Shown: positions 26,750-37,058 of the stretch, one piece after another
Numbering within the stretch: the stretch's first letter is position 1
How the letters are laid out: every line of letters starts with the position of its first letter
The notes under the pieces: generated by a model
Database searches by the model: none
What the model was told of the DNA's origin: nothing
What the model saw: only the letters and a program-made list of their open reading frames with translations
From: Nonomuraea polychroma
GTDB taxonomy: Bacteria; Actinomycetota; Actinomycetes; Streptosporangiales; Streptosporangiaceae
Direction: 5' to 3'
Assembly (NCBI RefSeq): GCF_004011505.1
Contig: NZ_SAUN01000001.1
Span: forward strand, 558,001 to 622,000
Length of the DNA stretch: 64,000 nt
Translations under genes and position numbers: made by a program

Positions 26750-27633
26750 AGATAGCCATGATCGGCCTGGGCGACATCGCGGAGAAGGCCTACCTGCCCG
26801 TGCTCGCCGCTCAGCCCGCCCTCGACCTCCACCTCTGCACCCGCAACAGTGCCCGGCTCGACCGGCTCGGCGACGCCTATCGCATCGCCCGCCGGTCGAC
26901 GAGCGTGGACGAGGTGATCAAAGCGGGGATCGACGCGGCGTTCGTGCACGCCGCCACCGACGTGCATCCGGAGATCGTCGGGCGGCTGCTCGCCGCCGGG
27001 GTCCACGTTTATGTCGACAAGCCGATCGCGTACACGCTGGCGGAGTCAGAGCACCTCGTACGGCTGGCGAAGGCCGAGAACAGGTCGCTGATGGTCGGCT
27101 TCAACCGCCGCTACGCACCCGGATATGTCGGACTCGCCGCCCATCCCCGTCACCTCATCCTCATGGAGAAGAACCGCCACAACCACCCCGACGAACCCCG
27201 TCGGGCGATATTTGATGACTTCATCCATGTGGTGGACACGCTCCGCTTCCTCGCCCCCGGCGCGATCACCGGCACCACGATCCGCACCCGCGTCATGAAC
27301 GGCCTGATCGAGCACATGGTCCTGGAGTTGTCCGGCGACGGTTTCACCGCCATCGGCGTCATGAACAGGATGAGTGGCGCTGCCGAAGAGACCTGCGAGG
27401 CCATGGGCGACGGCGTCAAACGCCGCGTGGTCAACCTCGGCGACATCATCGACTACCGCGACGGCGAGCGGCTCGCCCGGCGGCCCGACTGGGTGCCCGT
27501 GGCGAGGCAGCGCGGCATCGAGCAGATCTGCCTGGAGTTCCTCACCGCCGTCCGCGAGGGCCGCAGGATCGACGCCGAGGACGCCCTGCGCACCCACGCC
27601 CTCTGTGAGGAGATCGTCAGCCGGGCCGTTTGA
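26746..27633 (+). CDS. Gfo/Idh/MocA-family oxidoreductase
   Basis: A 295-residue enzyme. The Rossmann start is VKIAMIGLGDIAEKAYLPVL, and the conserved lysine motif appears in HVYVDKPIAYTLAESEHLV (the family EKP/DKP). The C-terminal half ends SRAV. It should oxidise or reduce a sugar or cyclitol with NAD(P). The GTG start overlaps the epimerase stop (GTGA), so they are coupled. The last 17 bases overlap the convergent serine peptidase gene. Confidence 0.88.
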   Translation: MKIAMIGLGDIAEKAYLPVLAAQPALDLHLCTRNSARLDRLGDAYRIARRSTSVDEVIKAGIDAAFVHAATDVHPEIVGRLLAAGVHVYVDKPIAYTLAESEHLVRLAKAENRSLMVGFNRRYAPGYVGLAAHPRHLILMEKNRHNHPDEPRRAIFDDFIHVVDTLRFLAPGAITGTTIRTRVMNGLIEHMVLELSGDGFTAIGVMNRMSGAAEETCEAMGDGVKRRVVNLGDIIDYRDGERLARRPDWVPVARQRGIEQICLEFLTAVREGRRIDAEDALRTHALCEEIVSRAV

Positions 27634-28441
27634 CCTGCATCGCCCGGTCGGCCCTGGCGAACATGCGCTCGAAGGGCCGGCCGCCCAGCCTGGTCATCAC
27701 GGTGTACCCCTTCGCGTCACGCATCGGGCTGGACGACGACACGACGCCCGCGATCGCGCCGCCGTACAGCGCGGGGCCGCCGCTGCCGCCGGCGGCGGCG
27801 TGGCAGTTACGCGTGACCATCAGCCCGGGCCCCTCGGAGACGCCCTCGACGGCGTCGCCCAGGCACCGGTGCAGCCGCATCACCGGATACCTCTTGCCCG
27901 CGGGGTAGCCGAGCAGCTCCAGTCCGCGCAGCGCGGTGCCCCTGACGGTGGGCAACGCCCGCAGCCCGCGCCCGGTCACGTCCTCCAGCGGGCGCTTCGG
28001 CCCCGCCACCCCCACCAGGCCGACGTCGTACGGCAGCAGGTCGGGCGAGTACGGCCGGTTCCGCCACCTGGCCGGCACCCACGTACGCACGACCGGCCAC
28101 ACCCCCAGGACCGGCCGCCCCCGGTCGTAACCCGGCAGGAAGGCGAGGTGCCGCAGCACGCGGCCCTGGTGATAGAGGCAGTGCGCGGCCGTCAGCACCA
28201 GGCTGCGGCTGCGCGAGCCGATCACCGTCCCCCCGCACATCACGTCCCGCCGCGTGACGGGGTCCTGGCCGACCAGCACCCCCGTGAGCCGCCGCGCCCC
28301 CGTGATGGGGCGCGGGACGGGGGCGTAACCGAGTTGATCCCCGTTCGGGGTCAGCACTTGGGGAACGGGGATGTTACGTTGCGACACCTCGGCGACGGCG
28401 GCTGGATCGAGCAGGACCAGGGACAGCACCAACCTGAGCAC
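27617..28441 (-). CDS. Secreted trypsin-like serine peptidase
   Basis: A 274-residue protein with a short signal-like hydrophobic start (LRLVLSLVLLDPAAVAEV). The S1 triad is present: His in LVLTAAHCLYH, Asp in LLPYDVGLVGV and Ser in AAAGGSGGPALYGG. It resembles V8/trypsin-like extracellular proteases of actinomycetes. The GTG start gives the expected length. Convergent with the Gfo/Idh gene (17-base overlap). Confidence 0.87.
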   Translation of the reverse strand: MLRLVLSLVLLDPAAVAEVSQRNIPVPQVLTPNGDQLGYAPVPRPITGARRLTGVLVGQDPVTRRDVMCGGTVIGSRSRSLVLTAAHCLYHQGRVLRHLAFLPGYDRGRPVLGVWPVVRTWVPARWRNRPYSPDLLPYDVGLVGVAGPKRPLEDVTGRGLRALPTVRGTALRGLELLGYPAGKRYPVMRLHRCLGDAVEGVSEGPGLMVTRNCHAAAGGSGGPALYGGAIAGVVSSSSPMRDAKGYTVMTRLGGRPFERMFARADRAMQVKRPG

Positions 28442-28497
28442 CCTCCACAGTTAGCAGAAGATGATCAGTGCCCTGACCTGCCACAATCATTGTTTAC

Positions 28498-29502
28498 CTA
28501 ACCTGTGTATTGGGAACCCAGGGCCCGCAGCCGGGCGTGCGCGTCCTCATAGACGGCTGTGTCCCCGAGATAGGCCTTCGGCATCTTGGCGACCATCGTG
28601 TAGTTGGTGTCGCACACGTTGCCCACCGGCGCCTGCCCGGCCTGGCTGACCAGCTGATAGGCGTCGAGCGTGTCCAGTCCGGTCAGCTCCGAGGCCCAGG
28701 TGACCAGGTCGTGCTGGCTGATCCGGTACGCGTCCTCCAGCGGCCGGGCCGACCCCGTCGACATCAGGTGCAGGTCGTCCTCCAGCCGCGGCCACGGCGT
28801 GGCCACACCCTTGATCAGCTCCACCGCGACCACGGTGTTCATGGCCGACTCGACCGCGGTGCCGCACACCTCGCCGTGCCCCTGCAGGCCGTGCCCGTCG
28901 CCGATCGCGAACATCCCGCCCTCGACGTTGACGCCCAGGTAGACGGTGACGCCGGCACGCAGCTCGGGGGTGTCCATGTTGCCGCCGTGCGCGTCCGGGG
29001 TGATCGTCATGCGGGCCTCGTTCGCGCCCGGGGCCACGCCGACCGTGCCGTGCATCGGGTCGAGCGGCAGCTCCACGCTGAAGTCGCTGTTGCGGGCGTG
29101 GTAGACGGCCACGCCCTTGGCGAGGTCGATGTCGTAGCGCCAGACCCGCTCCTCGAGCGGCGGCTGTAGCGTGGCCGTGGTGTGGGTGCTGGTCAGCGCT
29201 CCGAAGTGCGGGAACGTGGTCGACACCGCCCAGTCCCTGGCCGGGGTGATCTTGATGAAGTGCAGGGCGAGGGTGTCTCCGGGCTCGGCCCCCTCCACGT
29301 GGAACGGCCCCGTCACCGGGTTGAGGTACGGGAACTCGCACACCTGCGACGGCAGGTCCTCGACGCTCCGCACCAGGCCGCCGAAGCAGTCCTCGGTGTA
29401 CAACTCCAGGATCGTGCCCGGACGCACCTTGCCCAGGGCCGGGCGTCCCCCGAAGGTGTAGCTCAGCTCCTCAGGCGAGGGATGGTAGGACACGACGTTC
29501 AC
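28498..29502 (-). CDS. Acetamidase/formamidase family protein
   Basis: A 334-residue FmdA/AmdA-type amidase, hydrolysing formamide or short amides to ammonia plus the acid. Motifs: CFGGLVRSVEDLPS, the metal/active-site region HFGALTSTHTTATLQPP, PDAHGGNMDTPELRAGVTVY, and GDGHGLQGHGEVCGTAVE. The GTG at 29502 overlaps the upstream permease stop (GTGA), so the two form an operon: permease then amidase, for uptake and breakdown of a nitrogen source. Confidence 0.92.
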   Translation of the reverse strand: MNVVSYHPSPEELSYTFGGRPALGKVRPGTILELYTEDCFGGLVRSVEDLPSQVCEFPYLNPVTGPFHVEGAEPGDTLALHFIKITPARDWAVSTTFPHFGALTSTHTTATLQPPLEERVWRYDIDLAKGVAVYHARNSDFSVELPLDPMHGTVGVAPGANEARMTITPDAHGGNMDTPELRAGVTVYLGVNVEGGMFAIGDGHGLQGHGEVCGTAVESAMNTVVAVELIKGVATPWPRLEDDLHLMSTGSARPLEDAYRISQHDLVTWASELTGLDTLDAYQLVSQAGQAPVGNVCDTNYTMVAKMPKAYLGDTAVYEDAHARLRALGSQYTG

Positions 29503-30866
29503 TGGACCTCCTTGGGAAGCACAGGCCTGCGGCCCATGACGTAGGTGATGCCGAGGGCGACCAGGCCGATGGCGAGCCAGATGCCGCCGACCCATTGGGC
29601 GTGCACGTTCTGGTTGACCACGACGGCCACCAGCACGACGAAGCCGATAGCGGGCGCGATCAGGTGCGCGAGCCAGTTGCGGCTGCCCCGCTTGATGACG
29701 TAGTACACGACGACGGAGACGTGCAGGAGCAGGAACGCGGTCATGGCGCCGAAGTTGACCAGCGAGGCCAGCTCTCCGATGCCGTTCTCCCTGGTGCTCA
29801 TGTAGATGCCGAGGATCAGCGAGATCGCCGCCACGACGAGGGTCGCGTTGACCGGCACCTTGTGCTTGGGGTCCACCTTGCCGAGGAACGAGGGCAGCTG
29901 GCGGTCGCGGCCCATCGCGAACAGCAGGCGGGAGGTGGCCGCCTGGGCGACCAGCGAGTTGGCGAAGCCCCACGCGACGGCCGTGGCCACGGCGGTGAGC
30001 ACCGACAGCCAGGTTCCGCCGGCGAACGCGGCGGTGTCGTAGAACGCGCTGCCGGCCGGGTCGCCGTTCGCGATCAAGTTGTCCCTGTTGGGCGTCAGCA
30101 GCGCCGCCACCCACGTCTGGACCACGAACAACACCGCGGCCAGCCCCAGCGCGGCCACCATGGAGCGGCCGAGCCGCTGCGCGTCCTCGCGGTTCTCCTC
30201 CGCCAGCGTCGAGATGCCGTCGAAGCCGAGGAACGACAGCACGGCCACCGACGCGGCGGCCAGCACCACGTTCCATTCGAACCCGGATGAGTCGAAGATC
30301 GGCGTGAAGAAGCCGGTCTGCGCCTTGCCCTGGGCCAGCGCGATGCCGCCGACCACCAGGAAGATCGCCAGCACCGCCAGCTCGGCCACCAGCATGATCC
30401 TGGTGATCCTGGCCGTCATCTGGATGCCGAGATAGTTCACCACAGTGTTGAGCACGACGAACGCGACCAGCCACGCCCAGACGGGGATCGCGGGGACGAA
30501 CGAGTTCATGGCCACGCTGGCCACCAGGTAGAGCAGTCCCGGCACGAGCACATAGTCGAGCAGGATCGCCCATCCCGCCATGAAACCGACCGGCGCGCCG
30601 ATGCCGCGCCCGGCGTAGGTGTAGACCGAACCGGCCATCGGGAAGGCCCGGGCCATCTGCGCGTACGACAGCGCCGTGAACGCCATCGCGACGAGCCCGA
30701 TGACGTACGCGAGCGCCACCATGCCGTGGGAGACGGCGAAGACGTTTCCGAAGATGCCGAACGGCGCGATCGGCACCATGAAGATCAAGCCATAGATCAT
30801 CAGATCGGCGAAGCCTAAGGAACGGTTGAGCTCCTGGCGGTAGCCGAACTGCTCAAGTGTGCTCAT
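29499..30866 (-). CDS. APC-family amino acid/amine permease
   Basis: A 455-residue transporter with about 12-14 helices. Start MSTLEQFGYRQELNRSLGF leads to TM1 (FADLMIYGLIFMVPIAPFGIFG). FPMAGSVYTYAGRGIG is the APC consensus region, and FLGFDGISTLAEENREDAQRLGR matches the conserved Glu segment of the amino-acid antiporter/uptake branch. GAGGAGCTGTAC precedes the ATG at 30866; a longer frame upstream is not needed. It is the first gene of a permease-amidase operon. Confidence 0.92.
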   Translation of the reverse strand: MSTLEQFGYRQELNRSLGFADLMIYGLIFMVPIAPFGIFGNVFAVSHGMVALAYVIGLVAMAFTALSYAQMARAFPMAGSVYTYAGRGIGAPVGFMAGWAILLDYVLVPGLLYLVASVAMNSFVPAIPVWAWLVAFVVLNTVVNYLGIQMTARITRIMLVAELAVLAIFLVVGGIALAQGKAQTGFFTPIFDSSGFEWNVVLAAASVAVLSFLGFDGISTLAEENREDAQRLGRSMVAALGLAAVLFVVQTWVAALLTPNRDNLIANGDPAGSAFYDTAAFAGGTWLSVLTAVATAVAWGFANSLVAQAATSRLLFAMGRDRQLPSFLGKVDPKHKVPVNATLVVAAISLILGIYMSTRENGIGELASLVNFGAMTAFLLLHVSVVVYYVIKRGSRNWLAHLIAPAIGFVVLVAVVVNQNVHAQWVGGIWLAIGLVALGITYVMGRRPVLPKEVQ

Positions 30867-30960
30867 GTACAGCTCCTCGCTGCTTTGGGGGGCGATTCGC
30901 ACATTAGAGGCAAAGTCTTATACGGAAAAGATCTCTACGGAACGAATCCGAGGCCGTTGT

Positions 30961-31190
30961 TCAGCGTGTGATCGCCCGGGCGAAGAGGGCGGCGTGCGCG
31001 GTGGCGCGGCGGCGAGCGCCCTCCCGCTGTGACTCCGTGGCCTCGGCGTGCAGCCACTGCAGGCGGGCGTGTGCGCGCCACCCAGCCCTCGAACACCCCC
31101 GTGGGCCGGCGCGTCGTCGATGCCGGTGCCGAGCGTCTCGTCGTGGATCAGGCCGTCACGCGCCGCCTCGACATCCTGGCCACGTACCGG
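30961..31190 (-). pseudogene. Possible decayed coding remnant
   Basis: The minus strand gives protein-like segments that fall in different frames: GLIHDETLGTGIDDAPAHGG, then VFEGWVAR one frame away, then LQWLHAEATESQREGARR running to a TGA at 30961-30963. Each piece has coding-like composition but they need frameshifts to join, and there is no start. I do not recognise the parent family. It fills most of the 395-base gap between the permease start and glutamate dehydrogenase. Confidence 0.35.
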
Positions 31191-31262
31191 TGTATGAGGG
31201 CCAGTAGGCGGTACTGATCAAGTGATGACGGGAGCCCGCCAGGGCGAGCCCCCGTCCGGCGG

Positions 31263-32540
<1,278 letters not shown>

Positions 32541-32757
32541 GGAAGAGATTCCTCCTGGTATATACGCCCTATTTGTAGGGAAAGCGCCATTGCCTTCACC
32601 TTCTGGGCGATGTTGTCGCGATCATCCTAGAGCGGGGGATTTGACCTTGCCTAGTTGTTGGTAAAAATCCAGGCCGCTGATACGGGATGCTGTGGACCGT
32701 GCCACTCTGGCAGGCTTGGGCCACGAGGTTGTGCCGAATCGTGACATCGGAGGTGGG

Positions 32758-34314
32758 ATGCCCGCACTGGTGGTGGGGCCGATGCTGCGACACGTCGGTG
32801 CCGACAGCGCCTCGATCTGGGTGGAGTCCGCCGAACCCTGCACGGTCACTGTCGAAGCGGGTGGCAGGGCTTACCGGTCGCCTACCTTCACCGTGCACGG
32901 ACACCACTACGCGATCGTGGATCTCGTAGAGCTCTCCCAGGATATCCCCTCGTATTCGGTGAGCCTCGGCGGGGAGCAGGTATGGCCCCTGGCGGGTCGC
33001 CCGCCCAGCCGGATCCGGCTCCTGCCCCCGGAAGGGGCGCGCCGGCTGGCGTTCGGGTCGTGCCGGACCAGCGTTCCGCATGACGCGGCGCACGTCCGCA
33101 CCCAGGGCGAGGACGTCCTGCGCTCCTACGGCCGCCATCTGGCGGACTCCGGCGACGAGGAGTGGCCCGACCTGCTCCTGCTCCTCGGCGACCAGGTCTA
33201 CGCCGACAGCCCGTCGCCCGAGATGCTCGCCTACATCCGCGCCCGCCGGAGCACCGAGCCGCAGGGGGAGATCGCCGACTTCGAGGAGTACGCCGAGCTC
33301 TACCGCCAGGCGTGGAGCGACCCCGAGATCCGGTGGTTACTGTCCACCGTGCCGACGGCGATGATCTTCGACGACCACGACCTGCGTGACGACTGGAACA
33401 CCTCGCAGCCCTGGCGCGAGGAGATGGCCAGGACGAGCTGGTGGCGCCGCCGGGTGGTCGCCGGGCTCGGCGCGTACTGGGTCTACCAGCACCTCGGCAA
33501 TCTCTCGCCGGCCGAGCGCGCGGCCGATCCGCTGCTGCGTACGCTGCTCGATCTCGGCGGCCGTGACGGCGGCGACGTGCTGGACGCCTTCGCCGAGAAG
33601 GCCGACGCCGAGCCGTCGAGCAGCCGCTGGAGCTACGCCCGTGACCTCGGGCCGGCCCGGCTCATCATGGTGGACACCCGGTGCGCCAGGCAGCTCACGC
33701 CCGGCGCGCGCCGCATGCTGGACCCGGCGGAGCAGGCCTGGCTCGAGGAGCAGGTCGCCGCCCCGGCCGAGCGCCTGATCATCGGCTCGTCGATCCCGTT
33801 CCTGCTGCCCGAGGGGGTGCACGGGGTGCAGAGCTGGAACGAGGCCCTGTGCGACGGCGCGTGGGGCCCGGTGGTGCGGCGGTGGTCGGAGAAGTTCCGG
33901 CAGGCCATCGACCTGGAGCACTGGGCGGCGTTCCGGCGCTCGTTCGACGATCTGTCCAGGTTGTTCATCGGGCTCGGCAAGCCGGTGCTGATCCTCTCCG
34001 GCGACGTGCACTTCTCCTACCTGGCCACGGCCGACCGCGGCACCGTCCACCAGGTGGTCTGCTCGCCGATCCGCAACCCGCTCAGCCCCATGCTGCGCTG
34101 GGCCAACGTGGTCGCCCAGTTCTCCATCGCCACCATGGTGGGCGGCCTGCTGGCGCGTCTGGCGCGGGTGCCGCGGCCGCCGTTCCGCTGGCGGATCACC
34201 AAGGGCCCGTGGTTCCAGAACGCCATCGCCACTCTCACCCTGCCCGACGAGGTGACCTGGTACGACTCCAAAGGCGAGGTCCTCAGGCAGATCGATTCTG
34301 TACGACTGCGGTGA
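32758..34314 (+). CDS. PhoD-like metallophosphatase
   Basis: A 518-residue protein. A short N-terminal beta domain (about 1-95) is followed by the PhoD-type phosphatase: RLAFGSCRTSVPHDA, the metal motif LLLLGDQVYADSP, MIFDDHDLRDDWN, VDTRCARQLTPGARR and the late ILSGDVHFSYLA. Enzymes of this family hydrolyse phosphodiesters or monoesters with Ca/Fe. No signal peptide or Tat motif is visible, so it may act in the cytoplasm, which is not the classical PhoD location. The ATG at 32758 follows GGAGGTGGG and is preferred over an upstream in-frame ATG. Confidence 0.88.
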   Translation: MPALVVGPMLRHVGADSASIWVESAEPCTVTVEAGGRAYRSPTFTVHGHHYAIVDLVELSQDIPSYSVSLGGEQVWPLAGRPPSRIRLLPPEGARRLAFGSCRTSVPHDAAHVRTQGEDVLRSYGRHLADSGDEEWPDLLLLLGDQVYADSPSPEMLAYIRARRSTEPQGEIADFEEYAELYRQAWSDPEIRWLLSTVPTAMIFDDHDLRDDWNTSQPWREEMARTSWWRRRVVAGLGAYWVYQHLGNLSPAERAADPLLRTLLDLGGRDGGDVLDAFAEKADAEPSSSRWSYARDLGPARLIMVDTRCARQLTPGARRMLDPAEQAWLEEQVAAPAERLIIGSSIPFLLPEGVHGVQSWNEALCDGAWGPVVRRWSEKFRQAIDLEHWAAFRRSFDDLSRLFIGLGKPVLILSGDVHFSYLATADRGTVHQVVCSPIRNPLSPMLRWANVVAQFSIATMVGGLLARLARVPRPPFRWRITKGPWFQNAIATLTLPDEVTWYDSKGEVLRQIDSVRLR

Positions 34315-34335
34315 AAACGGTTATCGTATCTCCCT

Positions 34336-35052
34336 GTGGATGACGACAACTATTCCCTCGCCGTGCCGTTCTACGACCTGTGGCACGAGGACGGGCACGT
34401 CCCGATGATCCGCGAGGTGCTGCCGCCGCTGCTGAAAGGCGTACGCCGCAGCGTCATGGAGATCGGCGCGGGCACCGGCCTGATCACCCGCGTGATCCTG
34501 GAGGAGACGCCCGCGGAGGTCTACGCCGTCGAGCCGTCGTTCGGCATGCGATCCGTGCTGGTCAACCGGCTGGCCGAGGACCCCGATGCGCTGAGTCGGG
34601 TGACGGTGCTGCCGTGCGGGGCGCTGGAGGCGGAGGCCGACGAGCCTGTCGAGGCCATCGTGATGATCTCGGTGTTGCAGAGCTTCGACGCCGAGCAGCG
34701 GCCCGAGCTGTGGCGGACGTTGCGCAGGCAGCTCGAACCCGGCGGGTTGTTGCTGTTCAACTGGCGCGAACGCACCAATCCCGAGCCGGGCGAGCTGGAG
34801 GTCGTCGGCTCCTACCGGGTCGGCAGGCACATCTACGAGGTCGCGGGCCAGGTGCTCGCGGTCGCCGGCGAGTCGGTCAAGGCCCGCTATGTCTACCGCG
34901 TCAAGCAGTGCGGCATGGTGATGAGCGAGGACGAGGTGGTCTCCGTGGGCCACTGGCCGGCGGGGGAGCGCCTGTTCGCCGAGCTGGAGGCGGCGGGATT
35001 TGCCCGCGACGCCGCTCCTGACGGCATGCAGGCCTGGCGTGTCCTGAAATAG
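34336..35052 (+). CDS. Class I SAM-dependent methyltransferase
   Basis: A 238-residue enzyme (Methyltransf-type Rossmann fold). Motif I is VMEIGAGTGLITRVIL, motif II is VYAVEPSFGMR, and IVMISVLQSFDAEQRPELWR follows as motif IV. The C-terminal half (VGRHIYEVAGQVLAVAGESV) is a beta-sheet cap typical of small-molecule methyltransferases. The GTG start is 21 bases after the phosphatase stop, so they may be co-transcribed. The acceptor is unknown. Confidence 0.87.
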   Translation: MDDDNYSLAVPFYDLWHEDGHVPMIREVLPPLLKGVRRSVMEIGAGTGLITRVILEETPAEVYAVEPSFGMRSVLVNRLAEDPDALSRVTVLPCGALEAEADEPVEAIVMISVLQSFDAEQRPELWRTLRRQLEPGGLLLFNWRERTNPEPGELEVVGSYRVGRHIYEVAGQVLAVAGESVKARYVYRVKQCGMVMSEDEVVSVGHWPAGERLFAELEAAGFARDAAPDGMQAWRVLK

Positions 35053-35114
35053 TGGGAACCGGCCTCCGGTGTGCGGTCAACAACAGGGTGACCGCATGAG
35101 AGAGGACCGGCACA

Positions 35115-35714
35115 GTGGTGGGTGTTCAGGATGTGCCCGAGACGCTGGATGACTCGACGTTGATCGGGCATTCGCTCAGCGACCCGGAGAGCTTCGCGGC
35201 GCTGTTCGACCGGCACGCCGACGAGATCCACAGGTACGCGGCGCGGCGTCTCGGGGCGGAGCTGGCCGAGGACGTGACGGGGGAGGTGTTCCTCGTCGCC
35301 TTCCGCGGGCGGGCCCGCTACGACCGCTCCTGGCCCGATGCCCGGCCCTGGTTGTACGGCATCGCGACCAAGGTCGTCGCCCAGCACCGCAGGGCGGAGA
35401 GGCGGCGTACCGCGGCCATGGCCAAGGTCGGTGTGGAGCGCCCGGGCACGTTCGACGAGCGCAGCGCCGACCGGGTCACCGCCGCGCAGCTCCAGCCCCG
35501 GCTGGCCAGGGCGCTGACCAGGCTGAGCACGAGCGAACGCGACCTGCTGCTGCTGGTGGCCTGGGCCGACCTGACCTACGAGGACGCGGCGATCGCGCTG
35601 GGCGTGCCCGTCGGCACCGTCCGGTCCAGGCTGCATCGGCTGCGCGTCAAGGTGCGCAGGGCACTCGGCGGCATCGATCCCTTCGCAGCAGCAGAGGAGC
35701 CCCACCATGGATGA
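35115..35714 (+). CDS. ECF-type RNA polymerase sigma factor
   Basis: A 199-residue sigma-70-family factor. Region 2 spans about residues 25-95 (ALFDRHADEIHRYAARRLG, AEDVTGEVFLVAF, PWLYGIATKVVAQHRRA). Region 4 spans about 130-185 (LTYEDAAIALGVPVGTVRSRLHRL). It overlaps the following membrane-anchored protein gene by 8 bases. That pair (sigma plus a CU044_5270-type membrane partner) is a recurrent actinobacterial arrangement in which the second protein is thought to restrain the sigma factor. Confidence 0.92.
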   Translation: MVGVQDVPETLDDSTLIGHSLSDPESFAALFDRHADEIHRYAARRLGAELAEDVTGEVFLVAFRGRARYDRSWPDARPWLYGIATKVVAQHRRAERRRTAAMAKVGVERPGTFDERSADRVTAAQLQPRLARALTRLSTSERDLLLLVAWADLTYEDAAIALGVPVGTVRSRLHRLRVKVRRALGGIDPFAAAEEPHHG

Positions 35715-36936
35715 CGACGAGATCCGCGAGTTCGCCGACGGCAGGCCGGCGGTTCCGCCGTACCGGGCCGAGGCCCGCGCGCGGGCGCGGGCGCGGCTGC
35801 TGGCGGAGGCGCGGGGAGCGGGTGGCCGCTTTCGTCTGCCGCGGCTGGGCTGGCAGGCCGCGGCCGCGTTCGGGGTGACGGCTGCGCTGATCGGCGGCGT
35901 GGCGGTGACCCTGTCGAACCAGGGCGGCGGCACGACGACGTTGATCCAGTCGGCCGCCGTCTCCGACGAGCTCGACCCCCGGCCCGGGCAGTACATCCTG
36001 ATCGAGTCCGACACGATGTACGGCTCGTACGCGGTCGGCAAGAACGGCGAGGAGACCCGGCACCTCTACCGGACACACAGGAAGATCTGGCAATCGGTGG
36101 ACGGCGGCGCCGACGGCCTGCTGCTGATCGAGAGCCGCGAGCCCAGGCCGTGGCCGGGCCGCGAGCTGCCGGAGTCCGCCAAGGGGGAGCACAAGGGCTC
36201 CGTCTGGTTCGTGCTGCCGTCGTGTCCCGGCACCCGCGCCGGCACCGCCTACACCTTCCTCAGCACCCTGCCGGCCGACGCCACCGCGATGCGCGAGCAC
36301 ATCTACCGGGGGATCGACGGCCAGGCGGATGGCGGCAAAAGCGTCGATCCGGACGCGGTGGCCTTCACCCGCATCATGGACCTGGTCAGGGAGACGTACC
36401 TGCCGAAGGCCCAGCGCGATGCGCTGTTCGAGGCCGCCAAGACCATCCCCGGCGTCCAGATCGCCGAGGACGTGGCGGATTCGGCGGGCCGCAAGGGGGT
36501 GGCACTCGGCCGCATGGACCCGCAGGGAACGCTCACCCAGGCCATCTTCGACCCGTCCACGCACATGTACCTGGGGGAGCGGCAGACGGTCGTGGAGGAC
36601 AAGGGCGTGGGAGCCCCCGCGGGAAGCGTCCTGGCCCTGACGGCCCAGCTCAACGCCTCAGTGGTGAACGAACTCCCCAAGTCCCCAGCCCCACCCAGGC
36701 CCGCCGAACCCTGCCCCTCCGCCGAGCCGAACCCCTCGTCCTCAGCCGCCCCGACAGAGGAGCCGGTACCGGAGGACGAGCCGATGCCGGAGGACGAGCC
36801 GATGCCGGAGGACGAGCCGGTACCGGAGGACGAGCCGATGCCGGAGGAGGAAGCGGCGCCGACCGAGGACTCTGTGCCCGCCGAAAAGCAACCGACAGCC
36901 AACGAACCGACCGAGGAGCCGCCGGCCGACAACTGA
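35707..36936 (+). CDS. CU044_5270 family membrane-anchored protein, presumed anti-sigma partner
   Basis: A 409-residue protein. The cytoplasmic N-terminus (1-45, MDDDEIREFADGRPAVPPYR) resembles an anti-sigma tail. One TM helix lies near 47-66 (WQAAAAFGVTAALIGGVAVTL). The extracytoplasmic domain (about 70-320) has the CU044_5270 pattern YILIESDTMYG, TYLPKAQRDALFEAA and VALGRMDPQG. The C-terminus is an acidic Pro/Glu-rich tail with five six-residue repeats of EP(V/M)PE(D/E) type. It overlaps the sigma gene by 8 bases. Direct sigma binding is inferred from context. Confidence 0.82.
   Translation: MDDDEIREFADGRPAVPPYRAEARARARARLLAEARGAGGRFRLPRLGWQAAAAFGVTAALIGGVAVTLSNQGGGTTTLIQSAAVSDELDPRPGQYILIESDTMYGSYAVGKNGEETRHLYRTHRKIWQSVDGGADGLLLIESREPRPWPGRELPESAKGEHKGSVWFVLPSCPGTRAGTAYTFLSTLPADATAMREHIYRGIDGQADGGKSVDPDAVAFTRIMDLVRETYLPKAQRDALFEAAKTIPGVQIAEDVADSAGRKGVALGRMDPQGTLTQAIFDPSTHMYLGERQTVVEDKGVGAPAGSVLALTAQLNASVVNELPKSPAPPRPAEPCPSAEPNPSSSAAPTEEPVPEDEPMPEDEPMPEDEPVPEDEPMPEEEAAPTEDSVPAEKQPTANEPTEEPPADN
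36760..36849 (+). repeat. Five 18-bp tandem repeats
   Basis: Five 18-base units, each encoding Glu-Pro-(Val or Met)-Pro-Glu-(Asp or Glu), run through the tail of the sigma-partner protein. The units differ only at the Val/Met codon and the final base. Such repeats give a stiff acidic wall-spanning tail and are prone to length change. Confidence 0.9.
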
Positions 36937-36952
36937 CCACGGACCGAGGTGC

Positions 36953-36975
36953 CCGGGCGCCGTAACGGCGCCCGG
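36953..36975 (+). terminator. Terminator of the sigma/CU044_5270 unit
   Basis: CCGGGCGCCG and CGGCGCCCGG form a 10-bp stem with loop TAA, 17 bases after the stop codon. There is no U-tract. It lies between two convergent genes and may serve both. Confidence 0.75.
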
Positions 36976-37058
36976 CCCCGTGAACCACAGGACCGTCTCC
37001 CTGGACAGGGCCCAGCCACGTAGGGCGGTTGGGCCCACCCGGCGCAGCCGTAAAGAAC

